Below, in pieces: positions 34,957 to 43,403 of a DNA stretch of 47,880 nucleotides (the stretch's first letter is position 1; every line of letters begins with the position of its first letter). The position numbers and the translations under genes were made by a program. The notes under the pieces were generated by a model that was not told where the DNA came from, made no database searches, and worked only from the letters and a program-made list of their open reading frames with translations. The DNA comes from Zobellia amurskyensis (GTDB lineage Bacteria; Bacteroidota; Bacteroidia; Flavobacteriales; Flavobacteriaceae): NCBI RefSeq assembly GCF_009725985.1, contig NZ_RCNR01000036.1, positions 1 to 47,880 on the forward strand, given 5' to 3'.

Positions 34957-35003
34957 ATCTCGTTTTTTGAATAGTATATTTTCGTTTTAAATTCGATTTA
35001 AAG

Positions 35004-36455
35004 CTATTTCACAAGTGGAAATTTGACAGAAAACACCGTTCCCTTGCCGGGTTTTGAGGTAAAACTGATATGTCCTTTATAGGTCTCGACAATATTTTTA
35101 ACCATGCCCAAACCTAGTCCCATTCCGCTTGATTTTGTTGTAAACTTTGGTTCGAATATTTTCTCTTTAAACCCTTCTTCAATACCAATACCATTATCTG
35201 CCACACAAATCTTGGCGAAATCACCATCTGATGATACCGAGACTACAATCTGTGGCGCATCTACTTCCGGTACGGCCTGAATGGCATTCTTAACCAAATT
35301 AGTAACCACACGTATTAATTGCGTACGATCTAATTTCGTAATAATTTCTTCTTCCTCCGATATAAAATGAATGTAATCCTCATTAAAAATATCCAGAGCC
35401 AACCTGACGATTTCCACGATGTTCAAGGTTTCGTTCTGCTGGGCAGGCATTTCCGCAAAATTGGAAAATGCAGAGGCAATACTACTCATAGTATCAATTT
35501 GCTGAATGAGCGTTTTTGAAAACTCACCAATTTTTGTTTCAATATTGGGATCCTGAGGGTCAAATTTACGTTCAAAGCTTTGAACCGTGAGACGCATAGG
35601 GGTTAAAGGATTCTTGATTTCATGAGCTACCTGTTTCGCCATCTCTCGCCACGCTTGTTCTCTTTCGCTACGGGCCAGTTTCACGGCACTCTGCTCAAGC
35701 TCATCGATCATTGCATTATAAGAAGTCACCAACTTTTCTATTTCCTCGCTCGGGTTGTCAATTAATATTTTTTGATTTCTTTTTCTTAAATCGGTCTTAC
35801 CCAACATATCTGAAATAGTCTGAAGTGACCGGGTAATATAAGTAGATATAAAATAAGCCAAACCAATAGCTATCAGCAACATTAAAAAATAAACCCCTCC
35901 TAAACGCATAAGAAACTCCCTGAGTTCCATGTTGTTAAATGAATCATCTTCGTAATATGGCAGATTTAAAATACCTATTGGTTTAAAACGCTTGTCGTTT
36001 ATATAGGTATACGAAGCTTTATAATTATCGCCCGCCAAGGCCTTTTGATCAACGAACCTTTTAGTGGGGCTAGTTTCCAACAAACTCAGAATAGAAGGAC
36101 TTAAACAATTTGCAATAGAATCTACCTCAAATTTGGCTCTTGAACTTTTTATAAGTTGCCCCTCTAGGTCATAAATGTTGAGCCTTTGGTTTTGCACATT
36201 GGCAATTTGATAAATCTCCTCATTGAAAATCAGCCCTAAATTTTTGGTGGTAACAGGATATGTCGTTTTTTTTAGAACATACTCAACACTTTGTTGCACC
36301 TGTTCCTCTTTTCGTTCCAAACGGTCTGAGTGGTAATCCTCTGATTGTTCTTTATATTGATAAACCGTAACACCCGCAATCAAAATAGAGGCTACGACTA
36401 CCAGTAGAATCATAGAGAGAAAGATGCGCGACCTTAATGATAGTTTTGTGAACAA
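35004..36455 (-). CDS. NtrY-like membrane sensor histidine kinase
   Basis: 483 residues. The open frame reaches 36509 by GTG, but no ATG lies before MILL, and a TACCTTTG -7 box (36474-36481) falls inside the longer frame. I therefore start at TTG 36455 (LFTKLSLRSRIFLSM, read as Met), which leaves a leader of about 12 bases. N-terminal span (about 12-30), a periplasmic domain (about 35-190), second span (about 195-215), HAMP, then HisKA with His in VAHEIKNPLTPM (NtrY/EnvZ-like H-box) and a HATPase with NLVKNAIQAV, DNGIGIEEG and GMGLGLGMVKNI. No response regulator is adjacent. It is therefore an orphan kinase. Confidence 0.88.
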   Translation of the reverse strand: MFTKLSLRSRIFLSMILLVVVASILIAGVTVYQYKEQSEDYHSDRLERKEEQVQQSVEYVLKKTTYPVTTKNLGLIFNEEIYQIANVQNQRLNIYDLEGQLIKSSRAKFEVDSIANCLSPSILSLLETSPTKRFVDQKALAGDNYKASYTYINDKRFKPIGILNLPYYEDDSFNNMELREFLMRLGGVYFLMLLIAIGLAYFISTYITRSLQTISDMLGKTDLRKRNQKILIDNPSEEIEKLVTSYNAMIDELEQSAVKLARSEREQAWREMAKQVAHEIKNPLTPMRLTVQSFERKFDPQDPNIETKIGEFSKTLIQQIDTMSSIASAFSNFAEMPAQQNETLNIVEIVRLALDIFNEDYIHFISEEEEIITKLDRTQLIRVVTNLVKNAIQAVPEVDAPQIVVSVSSDGDFAKICVADNGIGIEEGFKEKIFEPKFTTKSSGMGLGLGMVKNIVETYKGHISFTSKPGKGTVFSVKFPLVK

Positions 36456-36473
36456 AAGACTGGAGTTTACATC

Positions 36474-36481
36474 AAAGGTAG
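36474..36481 (-). promoter_or_regulatory. TACCTTTG -7 box of the kinase gene
   Basis: Exact TAnnTTTG element on the minus strand, 18 bases before the TTG I chose as start. It is the reason for rejecting the longer GTG start. Confidence 0.45.
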
Positions 36482-36528
36482 CAAATATCAAGCCATTTTT
36501 AATATGCACAATAGCACACTAAAATGGT

Positions 36529-37071
36529 TTATGCTTCGGGGTTTTTGGACCTTATGCGCTTATATAATTTAATGCCGAGCATTAAGAGAATACCAAGAAC
36601 TATAATACCAATGACTCCAAAAATCCAATTGAAAGTACTTTTTAGAATAACCAAAAATACTACGGCAAACAAAATAAGGGTAGCTCCCTCATTGAATATA
36701 CGCATGAACTTAGAATTATATCTGACTTCATTACGCTGCAATTGCTTAAAAATCTGATGTGCTTTCAAATGATATAAAATCAACAATACAACAAAAACAA
36801 GTTTTATGTGCATCCACGGTTGTTGCAACCAAACTGGCATCAAAACCAGTAGCCAAATAGCAAAACTAATGGCCAATATTGCCGAAGGCCACGTTATAAT
36901 ATACCAAAGTCGCTTTGCCATTAACTGCAATTGTTTGGTGAGGATTTCCTTTTCAGGCGATGCTTTTTCAGAAGCCTCAATATGATAGATAAATAAACGT
37001 GGTATATAGAAAAGGCCTGCAAACCAAGTAATCACAAAAATAAGGTGTAACGCTTTTATGTATTCGTACAA
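36529..37071 (-). CDS. hemJ: HemJ-like protoporphyrinogen oxidase (CopD/UPF0093 fold)
   Basis: 180 residues, starting at a TTG (MYEYIKALHLIFVITWFAGLF in the usual frame, with the first codon TTG); no ATG precedes. It has four or five hydrophobic spans, the N-terminal conserved His (ALHLIFVITWFAGLFYIPR), and the IYHIEA element, which mark the HemJ family that oxidises protoporphyrinogen IX in the inner membrane. The ferrochelatase gene hemH lies 4 kb downstream on the same strand. It is followed by the orphan sensor kinase 20 bases later in the longer frame (74 bases from the chosen start). Confidence 0.88.
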   Translation of the reverse strand: MYEYIKALHLIFVITWFAGLFYIPRLFIYHIEASEKASPEKEILTKQLQLMAKRLWYIITWPSAILAISFAIWLLVLMPVWLQQPWMHIKLVFVVLLILYHLKAHQIFKQLQRNEVRYNSKFMRIFNEGATLILFAVVFLVILKSTFNWIFGVIGIIVLGILLMLGIKLYKRIRSKNPEA

Positions 37072-37232
37072 TGGAACAGGCTTTAGAATTGCTGTTCAAA
37101 GTTAGGAAAAACCACAAACTCCTTTCATATTACGTATAATGAATTTTTGTGGACAATCCTTTGCTCCATTAAGTCCCCATGTAACTGAAAGAATGTTTAT
37201 TTTAGAGCAACCCATATTTAAAATAAAATCCT

Positions 37233-38048
37233 TTGAAAATAACAAAGAACAAACTGTCACCCGAAGATTTGCTCACCTTGCAATCAGCCAAACAAAAGAT
37301 GGAGCAAATAGGCTGGGCCATGCAAGGTCTTAACAAGATGGGCAATATTATTGAAAGTCGGATTCAACTTTTACCACAAAAACAACGCAATTGGTTGCAA
37401 CAAATAACTTACAAGGTTTTGCATACAGTAGTGAAGAGCAATCTCATTTCAATGCGGAAAAAATCTAGAAACACACCTTACAACAACCTATACAAGGCAC
37501 TAGTAACCTCATCCGGTGCCATTGGTGGAGCTTTAGGAGCATCGGCCTTTGTGGTAGACCTTACGTTAGCCACCAAACTTATGATGCGCTCCATTATGGA
37601 TATTGCCCGCAGCGAAGGCGAGGACCTAGACTCTCTTGATTCGCAGTTAGCCTGTCTACAAGTTTTTGCCCTAGGAGGAAAAAGCAAGCATGATGATAAC
37701 CTTGATACAGGGTATTACGCCACAAGAATAGCCATTAGCTCTGCAGTTAAAGGTGCCAGTGGCATTTCTGGGAAAACCGTAACTACCTTGTTGAACACTA
37801 CGGGAAACCCAGTTCTACAATTAATTGCCCAAGTAGCTTCAAGGTTTAGTGTACAAGTCTCCGAAAAATTTGTTGCCCAAGCCATCCCCATTGTGGGTGC
37901 TGCCGGTGGCGCTACGATTAATCTTGCATTTATTGACCACTTCCAAAATATGGCTCACGCCCATTTTAGTATTAGACGGCTGGAACGCAAATACGGTGAA
38001 GCCTTAATAATACAGGAATACGAGCAACTATCCATTACAAAAGTCTAG
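37233..38048 (+). CDS. EcsC family protein
   Basis: 271 residues. Only a TTG starts the frame (MKITKNKLSPEDLLTLQ), so initiation at TTG is probable; the next Met (MEQIGWAM) would cut conserved sequence. The EcsC-type signature includes NNLYKALVTSSGAIGGALGAS, GLAFVVDLTLATKLMMRSI-like text and LQVFALGG, with helical and glycine-rich segments from about 90 to 225 (GKTVTTLLNTTGNPVLQ). The family was first named with an ABC transport operon of Bacillus but its function is unclear. Divergent from hemJ. Normal length for the family. Confidence 0.85.
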   Translation: MKITKNKLSPEDLLTLQSAKQKMEQIGWAMQGLNKMGNIIESRIQLLPQKQRNWLQQITYKVLHTVVKSNLISMRKKSRNTPYNNLYKALVTSSGAIGGALGASAFVVDLTLATKLMMRSIMDIARSEGEDLDSLDSQLACLQVFALGGKSKHDDNLDTGYYATRIAISSAVKGASGISGKTVTTLLNTTGNPVLQLIAQVASRFSVQVSEKFVAQAIPIVGAAGGATINLAFIDHFQNMAHAHFSIRRLERKYGEALIIQEYEQLSITKV

Positions 38049-38107
38049 TGTAAAATCATCATCTTGCCTAATTTCAGTACATTTAACAATAACTCAACTC
38101 AAACATT

Positions 38108-39436
38108 ATGAAAAAAGGATTAAAATCCCCCTCAAAAAAATGCACGCTAATTTCAGCGTCGTTGCTCTTTCTGTGCACTACGCTTACCGTCCAAGCGCAA
38201 GACTTTTTATATGGCGATGCACTTCCCGACGCCCCTCATTTAGCAGTAAGAGGAGATAATACCGTTGGCGTACGCACCATTAATCTAACGCATAAGAACC
38301 AAGTAGATATTTTAAATTCAAAAGGCGGAGCAGATCCTATGTACGACAGGCCACTTACCATAGAAGTGTGGTACCCGTCCGAAGCCCCAAAGAACAAAGG
38401 AGCGACCGTTTCTTACGAAGAGGTAATGGGCACAAGAGGCGATTCTTTACGCCCATTGGTTCCTTTCACTTTTAAAGGTAGAGCTTATCGTAATGCCGCA
38501 CCTAAAGCTACTACTGGCGGATACCCATTAATAGTAGTATCTCACGGCTATGTAGGCTCAAGATATTTAATGACCTATTTAACCGAAAACCTTGCATCCA
38601 AAGGATACATTGTAGTTTCGATAGATCACACGGATTCAACTTTTAAAGATGCCAATGCTTTTCAAAGTACTCTCTTAAACAGAGCTAAAGACATCAGGTT
38701 TGTAATCAATACGATTGCCGAAAAAGGAAGCTCTTCGTCAAAAGACCAACTCTCAGGAATGTTAGATTCCGAGAACATTGGTATCGTTGGTTATTCTATG
38801 GGCGGCTACGGCGTTTTAAATGTTGGAGGAGCTGGCTATAGCGATGGTCTTACGGCTTTCTTTGGACAAATGACGGGTGGTAGCACTGCAATCTTAGCTT
38901 TAGCAGCCAGTAACGCAGAATACCAAAAGCAAATAGACCCAAGAATTAAAGCTGTGGTCGCTTTTGCTCCTTGGGGAATGGAACGTGGTGTTTGGGATGC
39001 CAACGGTTTGGCAGGTTTGAAAAAACCAACGCTTTTTATAGCGGGTGACCAAGATGATATATCCGGTTATGAAAAAGGAATTAAAGCCATTTATAAAGGG
39101 GCCGTTAATGCAGACCGATACTTGCTGACCTATAAAAATGCCAGACATAATGTTGCTCCAAACCCTCCACCGGCAGCGGCGCTTCAACCAGGTTTACATA
39201 TTGATGAATATTACAGATATGCCGAGCCTTCGTGGGACCAACGAAAAATCAACAATATCAACCAGCATTTTCTAACTGCATTTTTGGGAACCCATTTAAA
39301 GGGTACCGATTATGGTGCATATTTGGATATTCCTAAAGAATCCAACGAACAGGACTGGCATGGCTTTAAACCAAGGTCTTCCACAGGTATGCAGTTATTG
39401 CACGCAAAAGCGGCATTACCTAATATGAAACAATAA
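38108..39436 (+). CDS. Exported alpha/beta hydrolase (dienelactone/PAF-acetylhydrolase-like)
   Basis: 442 residues with a signal peptide (about 17-31, ISASLLFLCTTLTVQAQ). The alpha/beta-hydrolase core has VSHGYVGSR (oxyanion), the nucleophile Ser in GYSMGGYG (about residue 226), an acid in AGDQDDISG (about 317) and the likely His in KNARHNVAPNP (about 356). It is an esterase-type hydrolase acting outside the cytoplasm, with an unusually long PxY-rich C-terminal segment (about 375-442). Substrate unknown. It follows EcsC by 59 bases on the same strand. Confidence 0.88.
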   Translation: MKKGLKSPSKKCTLISASLLFLCTTLTVQAQDFLYGDALPDAPHLAVRGDNTVGVRTINLTHKNQVDILNSKGGADPMYDRPLTIEVWYPSEAPKNKGATVSYEEVMGTRGDSLRPLVPFTFKGRAYRNAAPKATTGGYPLIVVSHGYVGSRYLMTYLTENLASKGYIVVSIDHTDSTFKDANAFQSTLLNRAKDIRFVINTIAEKGSSSSKDQLSGMLDSENIGIVGYSMGGYGVLNVGGAGYSDGLTAFFGQMTGGSTAILALAASNAEYQKQIDPRIKAVVAFAPWGMERGVWDANGLAGLKKPTLFIAGDQDDISGYEKGIKAIYKGAVNADRYLLTYKNARHNVAPNPPPAAALQPGLHIDEYYRYAEPSWDQRKINNINQHFLTAFLGTHLKGTDYGAYLDIPKESNEQDWHGFKPRSSTGMQLLHAKAALPNMKQ

Positions 39437-39471
39437 TAAAATTGAAATTTTAGGTCATAAAGATGCCTAAT

Positions 39472-40860
39472 CTATGCCTCTTTTATGACTAAAGTGCTCT
39501 TGATTTCCTTTCTCAGGTAGAAACCGGTTACAATAGTGGCCAACACATCTGCTATGGGAAAGGAAAGCCAGACACCTAGTTCACCTAGGTAATTGGGTAG
39601 AATCAAAATAAGCGGAATAAAAAAGAAACCTTGCCTTGACAAAGTTAGCAATAGCGCTGGCACTGCTTTTCCAATGGCTTGAAAATAAGCTGCACCAATC
39701 AACTGCAAAGCAATAATAGGGGTTGCGGCAAATACTAATCGCATTGCCAAAGATATATGCTCCAAAACATAAGTATTGGCAGCCAAATCATGTGCTGATT
39801 GTCCTGCCCTATCACTTAAAAACAAAGAGGCTATTTCTTGCGGAAAACTCATCAGCCCAACAAATACAACGGCTGCCAATAGTGACGCATACTTAATAGC
39901 GGTATTTATAGACTCTCGTACCCTTTGGTATTTTTTTGCTCCATAATTGAATCCTGCTATAGGTAAAAAACCTTGGGTAACACCAAATACAGGAAATAGA
40001 GCGAACATAAGCATACGACCCACTATGGCATAAACAGCTACCATAGCCTCACCACCAAGCCCAAAAAGTATGTTATTCATGAGTAAGTAGACCACGCTTG
40101 TGGTAGCTTGCCGGGACAAGGTCACAAAACCCAAAGACCCGATTTCTTTAATTATAGGTAAATCAAGCCGAAAACATGCCGGACTAAGTTTTAGTTCGGA
40201 CTTCTTGGACAGAAAAAAATAGAAAACATATGCCGCACACAGAACGTAGCCAACAGTGGTAGCCCAAGCGGCGCCTTCCATACCCCAATCAAAAATATAA
40301 ATGAATACATAGTCCATCAGAAGGTTTCCAACAGAGGGTATAATCATGGCAATCATTGCAAATTTGGGCTTTCCTTCTGCCCTAATTACGGTATTCCCCA
40401 TCATACAAAGTGCCAAAAAAGGGACTCCGTACAACACTATGGTATAATAAATCTTTGCGGGTTCAAAAATAGTTCCTTTACCACCAAACGCAGGTATGAG
40501 CTCATCAACATAATAGAGCCCCAATGCCACCATTGCCGTGGTAATCAACAAGGTTAGGGTAATTTGATTACCGAAAGTCTTTATAGCCTTTCCATAGTTG
40601 TCCGCCCCAAGTGCCCTAGAAATAATACTGGACCCACCAATACCTATGGCCATTCCTAAAGCTCCAATAAAAAAGGATACCGGAAGCACTACATTGATTG
40701 CGGCAATGGCAATAGAGCCGATCCAATTACCAACAAAAATGGAATCTACCAGTACGTTTAGTGACATTACTAAAATACCGATAGAGGCAGGCAAGGCTTG
40801 TTTTACCAAAAGTTTACCAATTGGTTCCGACCCTAACTGTTCTGAAGATACTTTAGCCAT
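39472..40860 (-). CDS. MATE family multidrug/sodium antiporter
   Basis: 462 residues with twelve hydrophobic spans in two halves. Family features visible are PIGKLLVKQALPASIG at the N-terminus, IGIGGSSIISRALGA, GAAWATTVGYVL and QGFLPIAGFNYGAK. It exports cationic drugs or toxins by Na+ or H+ antiport in the inner membrane. Downstream of hemH by 44 bases on the same strand, though no functional link is known. No frameshift or missing segment. Confidence 0.94.
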   Translation of the reverse strand: MAKVSSEQLGSEPIGKLLVKQALPASIGILVMSLNVLVDSIFVGNWIGSIAIAAINVVLPVSFFIGALGMAIGIGGSSIISRALGADNYGKAIKTFGNQITLTLLITTAMVALGLYYVDELIPAFGGKGTIFEPAKIYYTIVLYGVPFLALCMMGNTVIRAEGKPKFAMIAMIIPSVGNLLMDYVFIYIFDWGMEGAAWATTVGYVLCAAYVFYFFLSKKSELKLSPACFRLDLPIIKEIGSLGFVTLSRQATTSVVYLLMNNILFGLGGEAMVAVYAIVGRMLMFALFPVFGVTQGFLPIAGFNYGAKKYQRVRESINTAIKYASLLAAVVFVGLMSFPQEIASLFLSDRAGQSAHDLAANTYVLEHISLAMRLVFAATPIIALQLIGAAYFQAIGKAVPALLLTLSRQGFFFIPLILILPNYLGELGVWLSFPIADVLATIVTGFYLRKEIKSTLVIKEA

Positions 40861-40904
40861 TTTATATCAGTTATCTAAACTTCGTACAAGAGGCAGAGAG
40901 AAAT

Positions 40905-41936
40905 CTATGCGGGTAACGCACCTGTTTCTTGCCAATCCTTTACCCATTTTGCCACGACATTTACCCATGAATCACTTTCGTTTAAACAAGGTATGTGTTT
41001 ATACCCCTCACCTCCGGCTTCCTGAAATTGGTGTTGCCCTTCCATGGCTATCTCCTCTAGTGTTTCTAAACAATCCGCCACAAAGGCCGGTGTTATAACC
41101 GCAAGATTCTTTATTCCCTCTTTAGGAAAACGTTCAAATTCAAAATCGGTATAAGGCTTTAACCAAGGATCGTTAGGAAGTCGTGATTGAAACGAGTTAC
41201 TGACCTTATCCGCAGGCAGGTTAAGATATGCCTTTACGGATTCGGTTGTATCAAAACATTGATGACGGTAGCAAGTATGATGAGCCACAGAGTTGGTCTG
41301 ACAACATTTACCGTCTATTTTACAGTGAAAATTGGTCGGGTCGGATTTTCGTATGTGCCTTTCTGGAATACCGTGGTACGAAAACAAGATATGATCATAA
41401 TCAAAGCCTTCCAAACTTGCTGCAATACGCTCCGATAGAACACGTATGTACTCCGGATTCTTATAAAAAGGAGGAAGGGTAGTTACCTTCATTTTAGGAA
41501 ACAACTGCTCTTGCTCTTCCATTACCTTTACCACTACGGTTTCAAAAGAAGACATAGCGTAATGCGGGTACATTGGTACTAAAAGCACCTCATCCACACC
41601 CTTATCGTTCAATTCTTGTAAAGCGTTCTTTATGGTCATACTACCGTAACGCATGCCCAAAGCTATGGGAATCTCCGAATGTTCTTTTAACCTCTCGGTA
41701 AAACGTTCCGAAATCACAATTAGCGGAGAACCTTCTTTCCACCAAATTTTAGAATATGCTTCAGCAGATTTTTTAGGACGAGTCTGTAGAATAATACCAC
41801 GTACTATAATATTGCGGAGCCAATTGGGCACATCTATCACCCGTTCATCCATTAAAAACTCATCTAAGTACGGTTTAACATCCTTTGCTGTAGGACTGTC
41901 CGGAGAACCCAAATTGACCAATAAAACTCCTTTCAT
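40905..41936 (-). CDS. hemH: Ferrochelatase
   Basis: 343 residues. Inserts Fe2+ into protoporphyrin IX, the last step of protoheme synthesis. Catalytic His188 is in SYHGIPERH and Glu292 in CLETLEEIA; LLVPMYPHYAMSSFE and FVADCLETLE are family blocks. Between 200 and 230 there is an insert-like stretch with five cysteines at 205, 211, 212, 222 and 227, near the region used by [2Fe-2S]-containing ferrochelatases of some bacteria. Whether it binds a cluster here is inference. Soluble, probably membrane-associated. With hemJ it provides two heme steps within 5.5 kb. Confidence 0.95.
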   Translation of the reverse strand: MKGVLLVNLGSPDSPTAKDVKPYLDEFLMDERVIDVPNWLRNIIVRGIILQTRPKKSAEAYSKIWWKEGSPLIVISERFTERLKEHSEIPIALGMRYGSMTIKNALQELNDKGVDEVLLVPMYPHYAMSSFETVVVKVMEEQEQLFPKMKVTTLPPFYKNPEYIRVLSERIAASLEGFDYDHILFSYHGIPERHIRKSDPTNFHCKIDGKCCQTNSVAHHTCYRHQCFDTTESVKAYLNLPADKVSNSFQSRLPNDPWLKPYTDFEFERFPKEGIKNLAVITPAFVADCLETLEEIAMEGQHQFQEAGGEGYKHIPCLNESDSWVNVVAKWVKDWQETGALPA

Positions 41937-42199
41937 AGCGTAGCAATATTTTTCTTGGTTTAAAAATGTTTATTCAGCTTAAAGCACAGTGAATCTTTAA
42001 GGTAATATAACTATCTTCAAGTGCCCGTTTTGAACAGGTCAAACCAATAATTTTGACAAAAATACACCTTGAAACGTATCTAGAGCGAATGTTATTAAAA
42101 TACTTTTTGATGCTACTATAGATTACATCAATTATATGACCGATTAAGATATGTTGATGGGAAAAAACAGAGTATAATTATCCTCTTTAATGATTTGCT

Positions 42200-43276
42200 A
42201 TGCTGAATAACTTTTTCAACACCAACTATCAATCTCTTTTATGGCTCTTAGGAACATTTATAGTTTTGCTGATCGCCTATTTTATGTTGTTACAAGTCCT
42301 TAGAAAATTAGGCAAAAACCCTAAGTACCTTATTCCGTCTTCTACCGTAAAAACGGTTAGCACACCTATTTTTCTCATACTGGTTTCCATTTTGTTACGA
42401 ATGGCCTCTCTAAGGCAGATACTAGGACTGTCACATCTAGAATTCTACTTTAGAAAAACGAGCACTCTACTCTTTATTTTTGCCTTTACCTGGTTGATTA
42501 TAAAAGCTATTAAAATCGTTAAGCAGCATGTCATGCACACCTATGACATGAACACTTCCGATAATCTTAGGGCCCGTAAGGTAGCCACGCAATTCAATAT
42601 TCTGGAACGCATTGTAATTTTTATCATAATCATCCTGGCCGTGGGTATTGCCCTTATGAGTTTTGACGGCATAAGGGAAATAGGGGTCAGTATTTTTGCC
42701 TCTGCAGGAGTCGCGGGAATTATCATTGGGTTTTCTGCCCAGAAAATGATAGGAACCATTTTGGCGGGAATACAAATTGCCTTGGCGCAACCTATAAAAT
42801 TAGACGATGTTGTGGTAGTTGAAGGTGAGTGGGGGCGCATTGAAGAAATTATGCTTACCTATGTGGTGGTGAAGATTTGGGATAAAAGACGGTTGATATT
42901 GCCCACCACCTATTTTATTGAAAAACCATTTCAAAACTGGACAAAATCCTCTGCTGATATTTTAGGAACCGTCTTTTTATATACAGATTATTCCGTACCG
43001 TTTGAGGCCTTGCGAAAAGAACTCACCCGTATTCTAAAAAACACGGACCTGTGGGACGGAGAAGTAAATAATATTCAAGTAACGGATTCCAAAGCCAACC
43101 ACATAGAAATCCGGGCACTGATGAGCGCCATAGATTCGTCTACCGCATGGGACTTACGTGTGCATGTACGTGAAAAATTAATTACATTTTTACAGGAGAA
43201 TTATCCTGAAAGTCTACCCCGCACCCGACTACGTTTAGAAAATATGGAAGCTCCAGAAAATACAACTAGGGAATAG
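42200..43276 (+). CDS. MscS-type mechanosensitive ion channel
   Basis: 358 residues. Four N-terminal hydrophobic spans (about 10-30, 47-68, 85-105, 132-155), then the pore-lining helix and the conserved MscS block at about 165-200 (GVSIFASAGVAGIIIGFSAQKMIGTILAGIQIA, the glycine/alanine-packed helix) and the beta domain (VVVEGEWGRIEEIMLTYVVVKIWDKRRLILP). Opens on membrane tension and releases solutes during osmotic downshock. Normal length for this subtype. The start ATG follows an AT-rich leader without an exact -7 box. Confidence 0.93.
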   Translation: MLNNFFNTNYQSLLWLLGTFIVLLIAYFMLLQVLRKLGKNPKYLIPSSTVKTVSTPIFLILVSILLRMASLRQILGLSHLEFYFRKTSTLLFIFAFTWLIIKAIKIVKQHVMHTYDMNTSDNLRARKVATQFNILERIVIFIIIILAVGIALMSFDGIREIGVSIFASAGVAGIIIGFSAQKMIGTILAGIQIALAQPIKLDDVVVVEGEWGRIEEIMLTYVVVKIWDKRRLILPTTYFIEKPFQNWTKSSADILGTVFLYTDYSVPFEALRKELTRILKNTDLWDGEVNNIQVTDSKANHIEIRALMSAIDSSTAWDLRVHVREKLITFLQENYPESLPRTRLRLENMEAPENTTRE

Positions 43277-43344
43277 CCGTTATACCATAAAACCAATTGT
43301 TTATTTTAACGGTTTATAGGGATATACTGCAGCAAGCTCTTTTC

Positions 43345-43352
43345 TAATTTTG
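43345..43352 (+). promoter_or_regulatory. TAATTTTG -7 box of the TraB/GumN gene
   Basis: Exact TAnnTTTG element 52 bases before the ATG 43404. The frame's GTG at 43377 is also downstream, so the box does not decide between the two starts; I chose the ATG because it follows an A-rich stretch and begins a signal peptide. Confidence 0.5.
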
Positions 43353-43403
43353 TGAAAAGCGCTCGTTTTTGGGCACGTGAACCCCTATACCAAAAAAGCA
43401 TTT

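Noticed and set aside
37139-37333. 64-codon frame overlapping the EcsC gene
   Set aside because: It overlaps EcsC, whose sequence has clear family features; no leader or motif supports the other frame.
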